Source of the DNA: Dipylidium caninum
Taxonomy: Eukaryota > Platyhelminthes > Cestoda > Cyclophyllidea > Dipylidiidae
Assembly (NCBI GenBank): GCA_017562135.1
Contig: QEYB01001427.1
Coordinates: 248,001 to 312,000, forward strand
Reading direction: 5' to 3'
DNA: 64,000 bases
The translations under genes and the position numbers were made by a program. The notes under the pieces were generated by a model that was not told the DNA's origin, did no database searches, and saw nothing but the letters and a program-made list of their open reading frames with translations. Shown here one piece after another: positions 25,301 to 37,019 of this stretch. The first letter of the stretch is position 1; the number at the start of each line of letters is the position of its first letter.

Positions 25301-27024
25301 GTTGATAGACATCAGGTAGACTTTCCGACTTCGAAGATGCGTGGAAATGCCTTTTCGATCGCCGGACTTTGAGTCATTCCGACCGGCACACTTGCCGTCT
25401 TATAGACAACTTCTCATCGCGAAAATTTCCTCCCCATGCTGAGGTAAACTTGTGTACGGAGGCGCCCGACCTCAGACGCTTTCCAATCTGCTCATCCCGA
25501 CCACGTTGTTTTCCACCTCATTTAAGGACTCCTGTTCCATCCTCATGGCTCATTAACCAGGCTTGTGCATTGCCCACGCGAAAAATTGCTGACGACCCAA
25601 GAGTCATCCCCGTATTGTTAGAACTTCGGTCGTACAGTCAAACGAGGGCCATTTCTGGGGTACTTCTGCAACCTGATCCCCAAAACCGTAAAGTTGCTTC
25701 TATCTTCAATGTGGAAAGTTATTTATTCACTAACTCTTCCTAGTTGGTTGCTTTTGGAACTCTGATAACGGACTCCGCGTGGTCGAGATTTATTACAGGC
25801 TTTGTGCTATAAAAACGTCTTAAAACCAACCATTTAAAACCTTTTTAGTTGCAGCAAATTTAGTAACCTGCAGATTATGTGAAAAAGCTGAATTGGGGAA
25901 ATTATCAGGTCATTATAGAAAGAATCAAAGCGCCTCGGGAATCCAGCCTCTTCGGCTCTCGTTTTTATTCGAAGACACAGAATTTATTTTCCAAAAGACG
26001 GTATTTCCACTATAAACGACCGATTGAGTGAAAAGCAACCACGTCCGCACGCGGAGACCGGAAAATCGATGTCGCAGCCGGCTGGTTCAGTCGTTCTGGC
26101 ATTAGAATGGTACATTCAAACAAACCTAAGTAAAAGTAGAAGTAATCCCGAGATTATTCGGTTATTTAAGTAGAAAATAATTTATAATTTCTTACTGTAT
26201 TTTTTAAGCGTCGAGCAAGTAGGCGTATCTGTTTGAAGAAAGCACGCGCGCCTTGGACCTTAACATGCGCTAGGGTTTTTTCTTGAAAAATTTCCGGCCG
26301 CTAATCGGGCCACATAGTTGAACGCCCCTGACCGCACAACCAGATCGAACACCTGTTCCCACAGCTTGCCCCACGCACCGCGGTCTTTTGCGCCGCCTCC
26401 GCAACCTCTGCGCGCCGCCCCCTCCAGCGCTCCACCCGCCCGCCCACTTGTCCGCTCGCCCGTTCGCCCATCCACCCTGTCAGCCAATGACCACCTTCCC
26501 ACGCAGGGCATCATGCACGAAAACAACAATCAACAAAATAGTGGACAATCATGGCATTTTCTCCTTGCCGTAGCGCTTTGACCCCCCGCGAATATCAATC
26601 ATCTTACCGCAACCTCGTGATTTGTTTTCGCCAATTCATCATATTCCCTCCTCATCTGTCTGAAGGATTATTTCTTTACAATGACTATGACTATGTTTTG
26701 GTCAGCTATCTTTGGATGCCGGGACCATTAGCGCAGTCTTGGAAGCTAATCTCTGATTTCGTCAAACTTGTCAAATTTTTTCCTTGCCCCCATCGGAAGG
26801 TCTGAATTGGCACTTTTTTGTTCACATTTCACAGCATGTTGGCTCTGAAGAGAGTCTCGAACTCGGAAGAACCTTCTCCTTTTATCTAATTTCTTCTACC
26901 ACGCCTTTTATTTCTCAGTCTTGATCAAAGAGGCACCTGATTTAATTTGACCGACCTCTTGTCGATGTGAGTGGCTTGAGAGGACCGCTAACCTTCTGAC
27001 TCTTAAAGGACTTTCTCCGTTCAG
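19376..27024. other. Intergenic stretch upstream of the collagen gene
   Basis: AT-richer than the flanks in places (about 21.2-22.9 and 25.2-26.9 kb). It contains an AT/GT microsatellite at 24944-24976. There is a weak candidate exon at about 19809-20066 (plus), preceded by a good pyrimidine tract and ending in a short Cys-containing frame, but no partner exon was found. No RNA gene was seen. The collagen promoter and its start-codon exon should lie in the last kilobase. Confidence 0.4.
24944..24976. repeat. AT/GT dinucleotide microsatellite
   Basis: Alternating AT units pass into GT units. This is a simple repeat in non-coding sequence. Confidence 0.9.
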
Positions 27025-27094
27025 GGTTCAGTCTCTTCACCTCGCTGCGGTGGCTTTAGCTTTCTTCGCATTCTTCGTCGCCTCCACCTCGGCG
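27025..27094 (+). other. COL4: Collagen IV signal peptide exon
   Basis: The frame reads [17 protein letters not shown] followed by VASTSA, a hydrophobic core with a small-residue cleavage site. It ends in phase 0 at a GTAAGA donor, and the next exon (27520) begins in phase 0 behind a strong pyrimidine tract. A TTCAG acceptor precedes it. No in-frame ATG lies in the exon. Confidence 0.7.
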
Positions 27095-30000
27095 GTAAGA
27101 AAATGTGGCTTTCCTCCACACCCCACGCATTTATCCAGTTAATGGAACTGCTGGAGGAGACATTGAGCGTCCCCGACGACTGTTGCCTGCGCTCGACGCG
27201 GTCATGGAAGGCCACGAGGCGGGTGATGCTGGCAGGAGTTAGAAGGAAGACGCGTTTACCGCCTCCCCGGTCTCGCCGCGGTCTGAACCGCCGGAGGGCG
27301 CGGCAAAGAAGGCCAACCCGTCGGGGCGAAAGCATCCGCGCCTCGAGAGCGGGCAACTGGGCGTCGGCCAACCAGACATGGGGCCTGGCAGCCGGTGGAA
27401 GTAGCAGTAATTCCCACAATCCACTCGGCTACGCGGGTTAAACCACCACTTTGGGCCCATAATGCTGATTTATACGCACTCGGGTTGGTTTCTCCTAACT
27501 TTTTCCTCATTTCCTCTAGCAAGTCCCATGGGTGGAAGGTCCGCCACGCTGTCAGCAGGTGTGCACACCGGACCAGTGCAAGTGCGTGGGGATTCAGGGC
27601 CCCCGGGTGCGTTGCGTCCCAACCGCCGAGCGCACAGCCTCGGCCCGGCCGGAATAACCTCGGTGTCTCATTGTAGGGACCGCCTGGTGAAATCGGACCG
27701 ATGGGGAGCTGGGGTTCTCCCGGCGACGTGGGGATGCCCGGCCCGCAGGGCGAACAAGGCGACCGCGGCTACCCCGGCGCTCCGGGACTTCAGGGTCCCA
27801 AGGGGGAAACGGTAGGCTGCCGTCAGGCGTTTAGTTGACTTGCTGATGAAGTGTGTCTGGAGGCTGAGTGGGGATTAGAGCAGGCTCTGGGCCTGCACTT
27901 TCTTCCTTCCCCCAGACTTTCCGACCCTTTAGTTCCTTCCTTGGGTGGGTGGATGATCCGCTGCCTAATCCGTCTCTCCTTCCCTCCTCCCCAACAGGGT
28001 ATTCAAGGCCCGCCTGGCTACGCTGGAATTCACGGCTCTCAGGTGAGTGCCTTCCCCTTCTCCCCTTCCAAATCCTGAGGCGCAGCCAGCCAGGATGCCC
28101 AATTTGCCTCCCCCCCCCGCGGTGGGCGCTGATCCCCACTGCCGTGTCGAGCACAGACGGCGCCGAGCTCCGATTCATTCCCACGTCCGTCCACTTTAGG
28201 GTCACCCCGGGAGACGAGGCATCAAGGGTCAGCCTGGTGACACAGGATGTCCGGGCGCACGAGTACGTTCTCATCCCCCCTCCCGACGCCCCACACGATC
28301 CGCCTGCCCCCAGTAGCCCCCACTTCCTTCTACGGCTTCTTCTCTGTTCAGGGTCCGGACGGTAGCAGTGGAAATTCCGGACCGCCGGGGATTCAAGGAC
28401 CCCCTGGCGAACGTGGTCCTCGGGGTCCCAAGGGGAACCCCGGCTTCGTTAACACTGGACCGCCCGGCCCACCGGTAAGGCGTTTTGCTCCCTGTTGATG
28501 TGGGAAGCCACTCCGATCTGCTTCCGCGACTCTGCGCTGATTCCGCACGTCTTCTCCCCTTGCAGGGCCCGCCCGGCGACATGGGCTACGTGGGTCCGCC
28601 CGTGAGTTGAATCGTCTGGCCTTTTTTAGTCGTCGCCGGTGTCTGCGCCCATCCGCCTCGGTCCCGCGCCCCGGCGTCCCAGCTTGGAGCGCCAGCCACC
28701 GTCTGGGCGGTCTGTCGGACCGGGTCAAACGGGCCTCAGGCAATTATCCGGGTGGATTGGCGTAGCATTAAGACGGCTTAACGGATGTGCAGCAGCTAAG
28801 ATAATGGTGACAGGGATCGCTTCGTCGAGCGCTCCTAGTTGTCAGAAATTTTTTGGCTGTTGGAAGGAGGTGCACAGACTAGCATTCCCACGCGGTTAAG
28901 GGAGCTTAACTGCTGCGATTGGAGGTGGAAGTAACTTTGCGGAGGAGCCATGCGGCGAGTTGCTCCTCATCGCCTCGCCCCATTTTCCAGGAGGGTTCCT
29001 CTTACCGAGGCGAATCTTAACGGTAATGGTTTGTGTTGTGTGGGCAAGGCGCACTAGTTACACCAAATGGGGGAGGTGGCCGAGAGGAACAGGGGTGACG
29101 GGAGGAAACAATCGTTTAATCCTAAGTTAAGGCGTTTTTTGTGTCACTCAACACACCTCGCCTTCCAGGGGCCTCGTGGACCGACTGGCTACGATGGGCC
29201 TCAGGGAGGACGCGGACCCACAGGGCCAAAGGTGAGTTCATCACATGCACAAGGGCTAGTAACTCCTGATAAATTTTATTCACAATTAAAACGCCTACTT
29301 AAAAAATTAAGTAGAAGTTGTTTCACAGGGTTACAAAGGTGCTAGAGGACCATGGGGCCCACCCGGCAGAGACGCGCCTGCCATCACCATTGAAGGGCAA
29401 AAGGGTGATCAAGGCTTCCGTGGTGTGCCCGGACGTGATGGACGACCGTGCGAGATCTTGGAGTTAATTTCTGGCCCTCGGGGCCGCACAGGATACCAGG
29501 TACGTGGCACACACTACTCAGACGTTCCTTGAGGCAATGAATGGAAATTCACCTCAATTTCTCCCCTCCAGGGACCCCGTGGCCTCAAGGGACAGCGTGG
29601 CGAGAGAGGTGTCGAGGGTATTCCGGTGCGTATTCCCCAGTCCTCTCTCCTCTCCCCGTTCGGTTAAAACTTACACCTCGGTCTGTGTTTAACGGATAAA
29701 TTGTGTTTAACGGCACCCAGAAAGATGGAAATCTGGGATTCAAGCCTGCGTGACCCACACTTGCCGGTCGCGATGCTTTTTCTTTTGGGCTGAAAGCGGT
29801 TTAAGGCCAGTTGCCTCATTTCTGTGGCCCGGGAAGCTAAGGCATGCCTTAAGTGTATCTTATCACTCTGTTCTCCCGTTCTGTTTCCACGGTGACCCCC
29901 CCATCCCCCCCCCCATCTCCCGCTTTCCTCCTCCTTCCCCTTCCCCTTATCGTCGGTTGGAGACGCTTCAGTGGAAAGGGTTGTTTAAGACCATTAATTT

Positions 30001-33000
30001 TGTCATAACCTCGCATTTACTACTTCAAGGGGCCCGACGGACTACCGGGATTGATGGGCGAGAAAGGAGTCCCCGGCCGCGAAGGAGATCGGGTGCGTTT
30101 GTCTGCTGTTTCTCCGTCCCCTGCTGGTGGCAGCCATTCCTCGCCCCGTGGCTTCTCTGACCCGAAATTGCCTTTGTTGTAGGGCCAAATTGGGGACATC
30201 GGTGACCCGGGTCGGATCGGTGAACCTGTAAGCGACTCGCCACAGACAACGAAACAAATGGTGCCTCGACCACTATTAAAACGTGGAATTCCTCGGAGTT
30301 TTAGGGTGATCGAGGCTTTGACGGAGATGTGGGACGAATGGGTCCCGCTGGAGGTCCGGGTGAACGTGGGCCACCTGGTGTTGACGGTCTGCCTGGTTTC
30401 AAGGGCCTGAAGGGTCGCCCAGGTGTACGTTTTCGGGTCCTTTTCACACCGAATACTCCCTCACTGCTTCTCCGCTGAGGTGAAAACGTTTCTAATGTTA
30501 TTCCAGAGTTATCGGGACTGCGTTGGTCCTCAGGGTCGCAAAGGAGAGCGCGGATCTGTCGGAGCAAAGGGTTTCCGAGGCTACGATGGTCGCCAGGGGC
30601 CCACGGGTTATAAGGGCCCGAAAGGCGATCCTGGCCCACGAGGTCGACCAGGTCTCCCTGGTCGAATGTGCGAGACTGGCGAAATCGGCCTGGTGGGGGA
30701 AAAGGGTGACGTTGGTGCGTGTTGACACGAGGATCGTTGACTCTTCTCGCATTAACATACTCCCCCTCTACGTGAGATTAACAACGCACGGTATTTAGGT
30801 TTGCCGGGCAGGCGAGGAGATGAGGGTGAGCGGGGCCTCACTGGTCCCCAGGGTCCCCGTGGGCCTGACGGTCTGACTCCAATGTACGGACCCGTGGGCG
30901 AGTCAGGCCTTCCTGGTCCGCCCGGTCGTGTGGGTCCAAAGGGAGACCCTGGCCCTGCTGGTGACCGTGGCGAAAAAGGCTATCGCGGTACACCTACCGT
31001 TGGTCTACCGGGTCCGCGCGGTCTCCCGGGAGACAAGGGAGAGCCCGGACGTACCGGTGCGTCCGGATACGTCGGACCTCCTGGTGAAAAAGGTAATATA
31101 TCCATTATACTTATTACTTTAGAGTAGCAATATATTTATTTAAAATTGTAAATTGAAGTGTTAGTAAGCTAAGAAGCAGATCACACGCACAGTGACGAGT
31201 GTTTGGAAAGCGGAAAATTTGTACCGACGCCCTTCATAATTCGCCCAAACTGCTATCGCGAGGACTGCAGAGACTGGGAGGGCCTGAGTATATGATTGTT
31301 TCAGGTCCGAGAGCACCACCTTGCGCCGCATGTCCTGCGGGAGAACCGGGTGGCCGAGGCGAAACAGGCGAGGACGGCGAGCAGGGACAGCCGGGGCAGC
31401 CGGGCAAAAGGGGACAAGATGGCGATCGGGGCATTCCCGGCTCCCGTGGACCCATTGGTTTGCAGGGTCTTGACGGCTATCGAGTTAGTCACGCGCCTAC
31501 TAAAATTATCTTTATCCGTAAAATCATATAAAAAAGATATTTTTGAGTAAATTATCAATTACATGGCCGCACGATGATATGCGTTAAATGAGAAGTTCAA
31601 AGGACCCCGTGGGAATTTCGTAGAAGAAACTGTGTGCAAAAATGTTTTCCCCCAGGGTCCTCAAGGCGTGGCGGGGATTGCCGGTCCGAAGGGGGAGCCG
31701 GGCGAGACTGGCTTCGTGACGATCGTCAACCGCGACGTGATTCCCGGCGACCAAGGCCAGCCTGGAAGAAATGGGATGCCTGGAACCGTGGGCGATCGCG
31801 GCCCCGCGGGGGCCCCCGGCTTCCAGGGACCTGTCGGCCCGCGGGGTCCCAAGGTACGTACAGCCCCTTCCATGCCCCACTGGCGGACAGTCGGACGTCC
31901 CGTTGTTCCACCCGAGCAGTCGAAAACTCTCGAGCTCCCACATTCCTCGAACTGTTAGAGGTTGAACTATAACCGCCAGCGGTGCCTTCACCAGGCAAAA
32001 ATGTCATCTCTCTTCAGGGCCGCCCGGGCATGGATGGAATGGTGGGTTATCGCGGGGGCGTTGGCGACAAGGGGGAGCGCGGCGAGCCCGGAGAGGACGG
32101 CTTCGGCGTCAAGGGCGCCCCAGGCGAGCCCGGCGACGTGGGCTACACGGGGCCGCCGGGTCCGCGGGGCCCCCGTGGCGGCACGCTCACCTGCCCCGCC
32201 GTCGGTCCGGTCCGCCAGAAAGGTGCGAGTGGCTCAAGTTTCGCCCCCGATTGGGCCGTCTTTGGCCGATTTCCATAAGTCTGCATGAAAATTAACTCCT
32301 CATTTAACAGTATAACAGATAAGTCGTAGTGTAAAGCATTTTAGAAAGTGTAATCTCACAATTAGTGGTCCGCTCTCGCGCCGCAAGGTGGCAGAGTGTC
32401 TCCCTGTCGCCGGTGGGCGCGGGGCGAGGTAACTGGGCGTGGGCAGTTGGGCGGAGTCGCGACGGACATCGGGCGAGCTGGTGGCACAGTGTGAATGAAG
32501 TTGGTTGCATTTTCCGAAACACACGGCAGTCACATGCTTTCCGGCTTCAGGTGAACCCGGCTACCGCGGTCCCAAGGGCGATCCGGGGCCGACCGGGCCC
32601 AACGGACAGACCGGCCCGTCGGGCGTCAAGGGTGAGTCCTTTCTGTCCCAACAGGCAGCCAACACGGCGCCGATCTCCGCCTCACCTGGCGCAACAACGC
32701 CACTCGTCTTTTAGGCATCCAAGGCCTGGTTGGCGAGCGAGGCTTCCGCGGTGATCGCGGGCCGCTTGGGCCGCCCGGACAGGTCGGAGACACGGGCGTG
32801 CCGGGCGCGGCGGGTGCCAGCGGTCGCGACGGTCAGCCCGGACCGCCGGGCGCCGACGGCTACCAAGGCGCAGCAGGCGACGTCGGATACCCCGGACGAA
32901 TTGGGCAAAAAGGTGAGTGGCACCAGTGGACACCGACTCGTGCCGGACGGTGTTGAGTCTGGCACGCGGGCGACTAAATCGCTGCAAGAAGGCGGCTGTC

Positions 33001-36000
33001 TGCTCGCCTCTCCAGTCGAGGAAGAGAAGCCCTGAAGAGGCTGATTAACCCAACTGACTCTTGCTCCCTCCCCGGACCAGGTGAGAGCGGTGAGCCCGGA
33101 GACGCAGGCGTCACCGTGGGCGGCGTTCCAGGGGAAAAGGGCAGACCGGGTGCCCCGGGCTTTCCAGGAGATCGTGGGCCGCCTGGCCGCGTCGGGCCAA
33201 TGGGCAGTCGAGGCAGATCGGGTGCGTCCTCTCATTCCTCTCCCCTCTTGCCTTCGGCAAAACTTTTCCCACATCCTCCTCCTTCTCCTCCTCCTCCTCC
33301 TTCCGCAGGTCCTCCTGGTATTGAGGGAAGCCCTGGTCTTCCGGGCCGAATGGGTCCGCCGGGCGACAAGGGTCCACGCGGACTGCCAAGCACTCGACCA
33401 TCTCCGGGCCCTACAGGCCATCCGGGCATGCAAGGACCTCCTGGTAGTCCCTTGTTCCCCACGACTTCCTCCTGGGGTGGATCTCCACCACCTTGACTAC
33501 GTACATCCTCATTGTAGGTGCCATCGGACCGAAGGGCGAACGCGGACCCTACGGCCGCTGCTACGGCCGAGGACCGACCGGGGACATGGGTCCTCCTGGC
33601 GATCGTGGCTACCCCGGACCGCAGGGGTCTCGGGGGCCGGACGGCCCCGCCGGTCTTCCGGGCTTCCCCGGCCTTAAGGGGAGGCCGGGAGAAAAGGGCG
33701 AACGCGGTTTCCCAGGACCAGCAGGAGAACAGGGGAGGCCGGGGCCAGTGGGCCAACCCGGTCGCCAGGGATACAACGGACGTGTTGGGCGACCGGGAGA
33801 CCCCGGACCGCTGGGCTTTGAAGGGCCGAAAGGTGGGCACCCTCGCTGGCGACAATGACCAACGTCGCCCAGCCAATCGGGCGTTCTAATGCTTCTTCCT
33901 CCTCCTCCTCCTCCTCTCGTCCGCAGGTTCGCAGGGTCTGCCCGGAGTCTCGGGGCCGAAGGGTCGCCGAGGTCGTCCCGGACTGTCTCTCGACGGGCGT
34001 CCGGGCGCGAGCGGACGTCCTGGCGCCGAGGGTCCCAAGGGCGAGAGGGGCATTCGAGGCGTCGATGGCAAGGAAGGCAAGCCCGGCGAACCCGGTCGTC
34101 GTGGTGTCGGGAGTCCTGGCGTCATGGGCCAGCGCGGATACAAGGGATCTCCCGGCGACCCTGGTCCTCCCGGCTTGGATCCCATCCATGGACCCGTCGG
34201 AGAACCCGGGTACCCGGGCCGACCGGGAGCCCAGGTTGCCTTCACCTCCTTTGACTAAAATTTTGCCCATATTTGACCATCTCTCTGTCTTCGTCACCGT
34301 GAGCCAATTTTCCTTGCGCAGGGTCCGCCCGGCCTTCCCGGGTCCACTGGCTTCACCGGACCCGAGGGTCCGCCGGGCAGCAAGGGGGAGCGCGGCGAGC
34401 CGGGAGACGCCGGTCTGCCGGGCATGCCAGGCGACAGGGGTGACGAGGGGTACCCGGGTCCCTCGCCCCGTCTTGTGCGCGGACGCCATGGCTACCGCGG
34501 GCGTCCGGGGCCCAAGGGCTACCCTGGACCCGCGGGCTTGCCCGGCGAGCGCGGCTTCAGAGGTGAGTGGCCCTCGCGCTAACAGCTTGCGGCGGTGTGC
34601 TCGTGTGAGTTACGTCCTCCTCCTGTCTCTCAGGTCTCTCCGGCAGGCCGGGGCCGAGCGGACGCCCCGGCCCAAGGGGACCCGACGGCTATCCAGGATC
34701 GCCGGGAGATGTCGGGCCGCCGGGCTATGCTGGACTTCAAGGCGTGAACGGATCTGCGGGGCCGCCCGGCGACATGGGACTCCCGGGGTTCCGAGGGCCC
34801 GAGGGTCGTCAAGGCCTGCAGGGAATGAAAGGCCCCAAGGGCCGCGCCGGCTTTTGTCCACTGGCACCGCCGGGGCCCAAAGGAGAAACGGGCCTCCCCG
34901 GCAGTCCGGGCCTTGCAGGACCTCCGGGCGAAAGAGGTGAGAACCAACGCGACCTCTCTCCTCTCTCTCCAAGCTCTGCCTGCAACTGACCGCCTGTGGG
35001 TATTTCAGGAGCTGAGGGTCTCCCCGGCGCCAAGGGTCAGCCCGGGCAGCCGCGAATGGGTCCCGAGGGCCGCAAAGGCGAGCGGGGCTTCGAGGGTCAA
35101 CAAGGAACCATAGGTAAGTGGACTTTTCCCTGCTCCTCGCAGTCGTCGACCGCACCTCGTGAGCCAAGGGAGCCTGTCACTGCGTTAATTCTTTCTGCCA
35201 TGGCAACCTGACCCTGCGAGGACCCAGAAAACCGCCTAACATCCGGTCCTGGGCCTCAATGAACAACTGTGAGTCCCTTCTCTAAACTCTGGTCGTTTCT
35301 CTTCTTCTCTGAAGGCCCACATGGCGAGCAGGGAGATCGCGGGGAGTCCGGCTACCGCGCGGGCCGCGGGGGAGCCCGGCGACATGGGGCCCACCGGACC
35401 GCCTGGCGAAAGGGGCCCCATGGGACTGTCGGGCAAGCCGGGCCCGCCGGGCTACCGTGGCCTCCGTGGCAAGGACGGAGCCGTTGGCGACCAGGGCCCT
35501 CTCGGCACTCCGGGCCGCCCCGGACCCGATGGCCCAATCGGCGACCAGGGAGAGCCTGGAATTAGGGGGATTGAGGGGCCACGAGGTACGTCTCGCGCTC
35601 GTATTGCATTTACCAGGTTCCTTGAAATGACCTTTTTGGTCGGGTGGTCGAGGTCATCGCCGAGGAACTTTTTGAGGCCGACGAAGCCAACTGGGTGCCC
35701 CTATTAGAGCGCTTCACGTGACCACTTTCCCCTAACTCGCCTTCTCCTTCAGGTCCACTCGGACGGCCCGGGTACCCGGGCCCCAAGGGCCCCAAGGGCA
35801 AAGCCGGCTACGGTTTCCACGGCATGCCTGGCGAGTTTGGCGAGCGTGGACCCCGAGGAGAAGCCGGCCTCCCGGGATTCGTAGGTAGGTCGCGCTGTGC
35901 CACTCGCCGGTGGCTGCGTGCCTCGGTCCCGAGGCGCAGGGCTAACCAGGCTCGCGAGCCACGAGGCCACGCGAGTGCCTTTCTGTGACCGTCGTCTTTG

Positions 36001-37019
36001 TTGACGTCCGCAGGCCCTCCGGGACGAGTGGGACCGCCGGGCGAGAAGGGCTACAAGGGTTCGGCGGGCTACATGCCCGGACCGCGGGGCCCGACGGGAG
36101 AGCGCGGCGCGCCTGGCGACGTGGGCTTCCAGGGCGTGAAGGGCCAGCGAGGTCCCCCGGGCTACCGCGGTCCCGACGGCCCCAACGGCACCGTGGGTCT
36201 GGGCGACGGCGGCTACCTCTTTGCTGTCCACTCGCAGCGGGAGACGCCGCCCAGCTGTCCCGAGTTCACGCACGAGGTCTACAACGGCTACAGCCTGGTC
36301 ACGCTGCAGGGCGACGACGACTCGGTCACCATGGACCTGGGCAGTCCGGGCTCCTGCGCCCGCGTCTTCTCCATCATGCCCCCTTCGCCTCGTGCTTCAA
36401 CACCCTCCCCACGGGCGCGTGCCACTTCAACATGAGGAATGGCAGGTCCTTCTGGCTCTCGACGCTGGAGCACTACATGACGGAGCCTCTGCCGGTGGAG
36501 CGCATCCAGCGGTACATCTCCCGCTGCGTGGTCTGCGAGTCGCGGACCAACATCGTCGCCTTCCACTCGCAGAGGCCGTACCTGGACGAGGGCTGTCCGC
36601 CCGGCTGGGAGCACGCGTGGAACGGCTTCAGCATGCCCATGGTACGCGTGGATGGCCTCCTCCTCCTCCTCCTCCTCCTCCTCCTCCTCCTCCTCCTCCC
36701 TGTGTGGTTGCCACCGCCTCAAGCGCATTCTTTCCTTCCCCACCCGCAGGTGGTCAGCGCCGCGGTGTCGGGCGGAGTGCAGCCACTCCACTCGCCGGGC
36801 AGTTGTCTCATGAACTTCCGAGCTCTGCCCTTCATCGAGTGCAACAACAACCACGGAAACTGCTTCCACTGGCAGGACGGTCGCTCCTACTGGCTGCGGG
36901 CGATGACCTTCAACGAGCAATTCACGAAGCCTGTGGGCTCCACGTACAAGGCGGACCTTCTGCGACAAGTCAGTCGGTGCTCCGTGTGCCGAAAGTCCAT
37001 GGAGGTGCTGGTGAAGTGA
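27025..37019 (+). CDS. COL4: Collagen type IV alpha chain (basement membrane collagen), ~31 exons
   Basis: This is a network-forming collagen of basement membranes. Exons by splice sites and continuous Gly-X-Y frame: 27025-27094, 27520-27606, 27677-27811, 27998-28042, 28200-28262, 28352-28474, 28566-28601, 29169-29231, 29329-29499, 29572-29625, 30030-30092, 30183-30227, 30305-30424, 30507-30714, 30799-31092, 31305-31483, 31656-31853, 32018-32222, 32551-32631, 32715-32912, 33081-33221, 33309-33443, 33518-33832, 33927-34234, 34322-34562, 34634-34936, 35009-35113, 35315-35585, 35753-35884, 36014-36641, 36750-37019. Exon 1 gives a hydrophobic signal peptide ending in STSA; its ATG must lie in an unlocated upstream exon. 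Exon 2 gives the four-Cys 7S start ([12 protein letters not shown]). A long interrupted triple helix follows, then a double NC1 domain ending at TGA 37017. The total of about 1,760 codons is normal for the family. Six residues between Cys residues in the ECNNNHGNC loop look alpha2-like. Two single-base frame breaks are listed separately. Confidence 0.96.
35315..35585 (+). other. COL4: Collagen exon 28 with +1 frame break
   Basis: The exon enters in phase 1 ([15 protein letters not shown]) and must leave in phase 1, yet it is 271 nt, one base too long. Gly-X-Y fits one frame up to about 35361 and the next frame from about 35374 ([16 protein letters not shown]). Removing one C in the GCGGG stretch restores uninterrupted Gly-X-Y (GYR-GAA-GEP). 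Either the base is an assembly error or this allele is broken. Confidence 0.85.
36376..36384 (+). other. COL4: Collagen NC1 frame break at a C5 run
   Basis: The frame up to FSIMP (ending about 36381) and the frame from FASCF onward differ by one base at a run of five C. Both sides are clearly NC1, so coding is interrupted by one missing C, or by two extra C; the latter would restore the family's M-P-F spacing exactly. Confidence 0.88.
36656..36699. repeat. (CTC)n microsatellite in the last collagen intron
   Basis: About 14 CTC units upstream of the 36749 acceptor. Shorter CTC/TCC arrays occupy the same place before the acceptors at 33308 (about 33270-33301) and 33926 (about 33896-33919). Confidence 0.9.

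Larger units (their letters stand above)
36014..37019 (+). other. COL4: Collagen IV C-terminal NC1 domain (two exons)
   Basis: The NC1 domain directs trimer assembly and network formation. After the last Gly-X-Y triplets the frame reads [10 protein letters not shown], then a first C4 subdomain with [13 protein letters not shown], and, after the frame break, FWLSTLEHY and ISRCVVCES. The second subdomain runs from VAFHSQ through CPPGWEHAW (split by an intron at 36642-36749) to [21 protein letters not shown] and VSRCSVC. The first subdomain has more residues between the two Cys of its [10 protein letters not shown] loop than vertebrate chains. Confidence 0.93.

Noticed and set aside
32711..34489. 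Long minus-strand and off-frame ORFs across the collagen gene
   Set aside because: They are shadows of GC-rich Gly-X-Y coding sequence; the plus-strand frame with splice sites explains the region fully.
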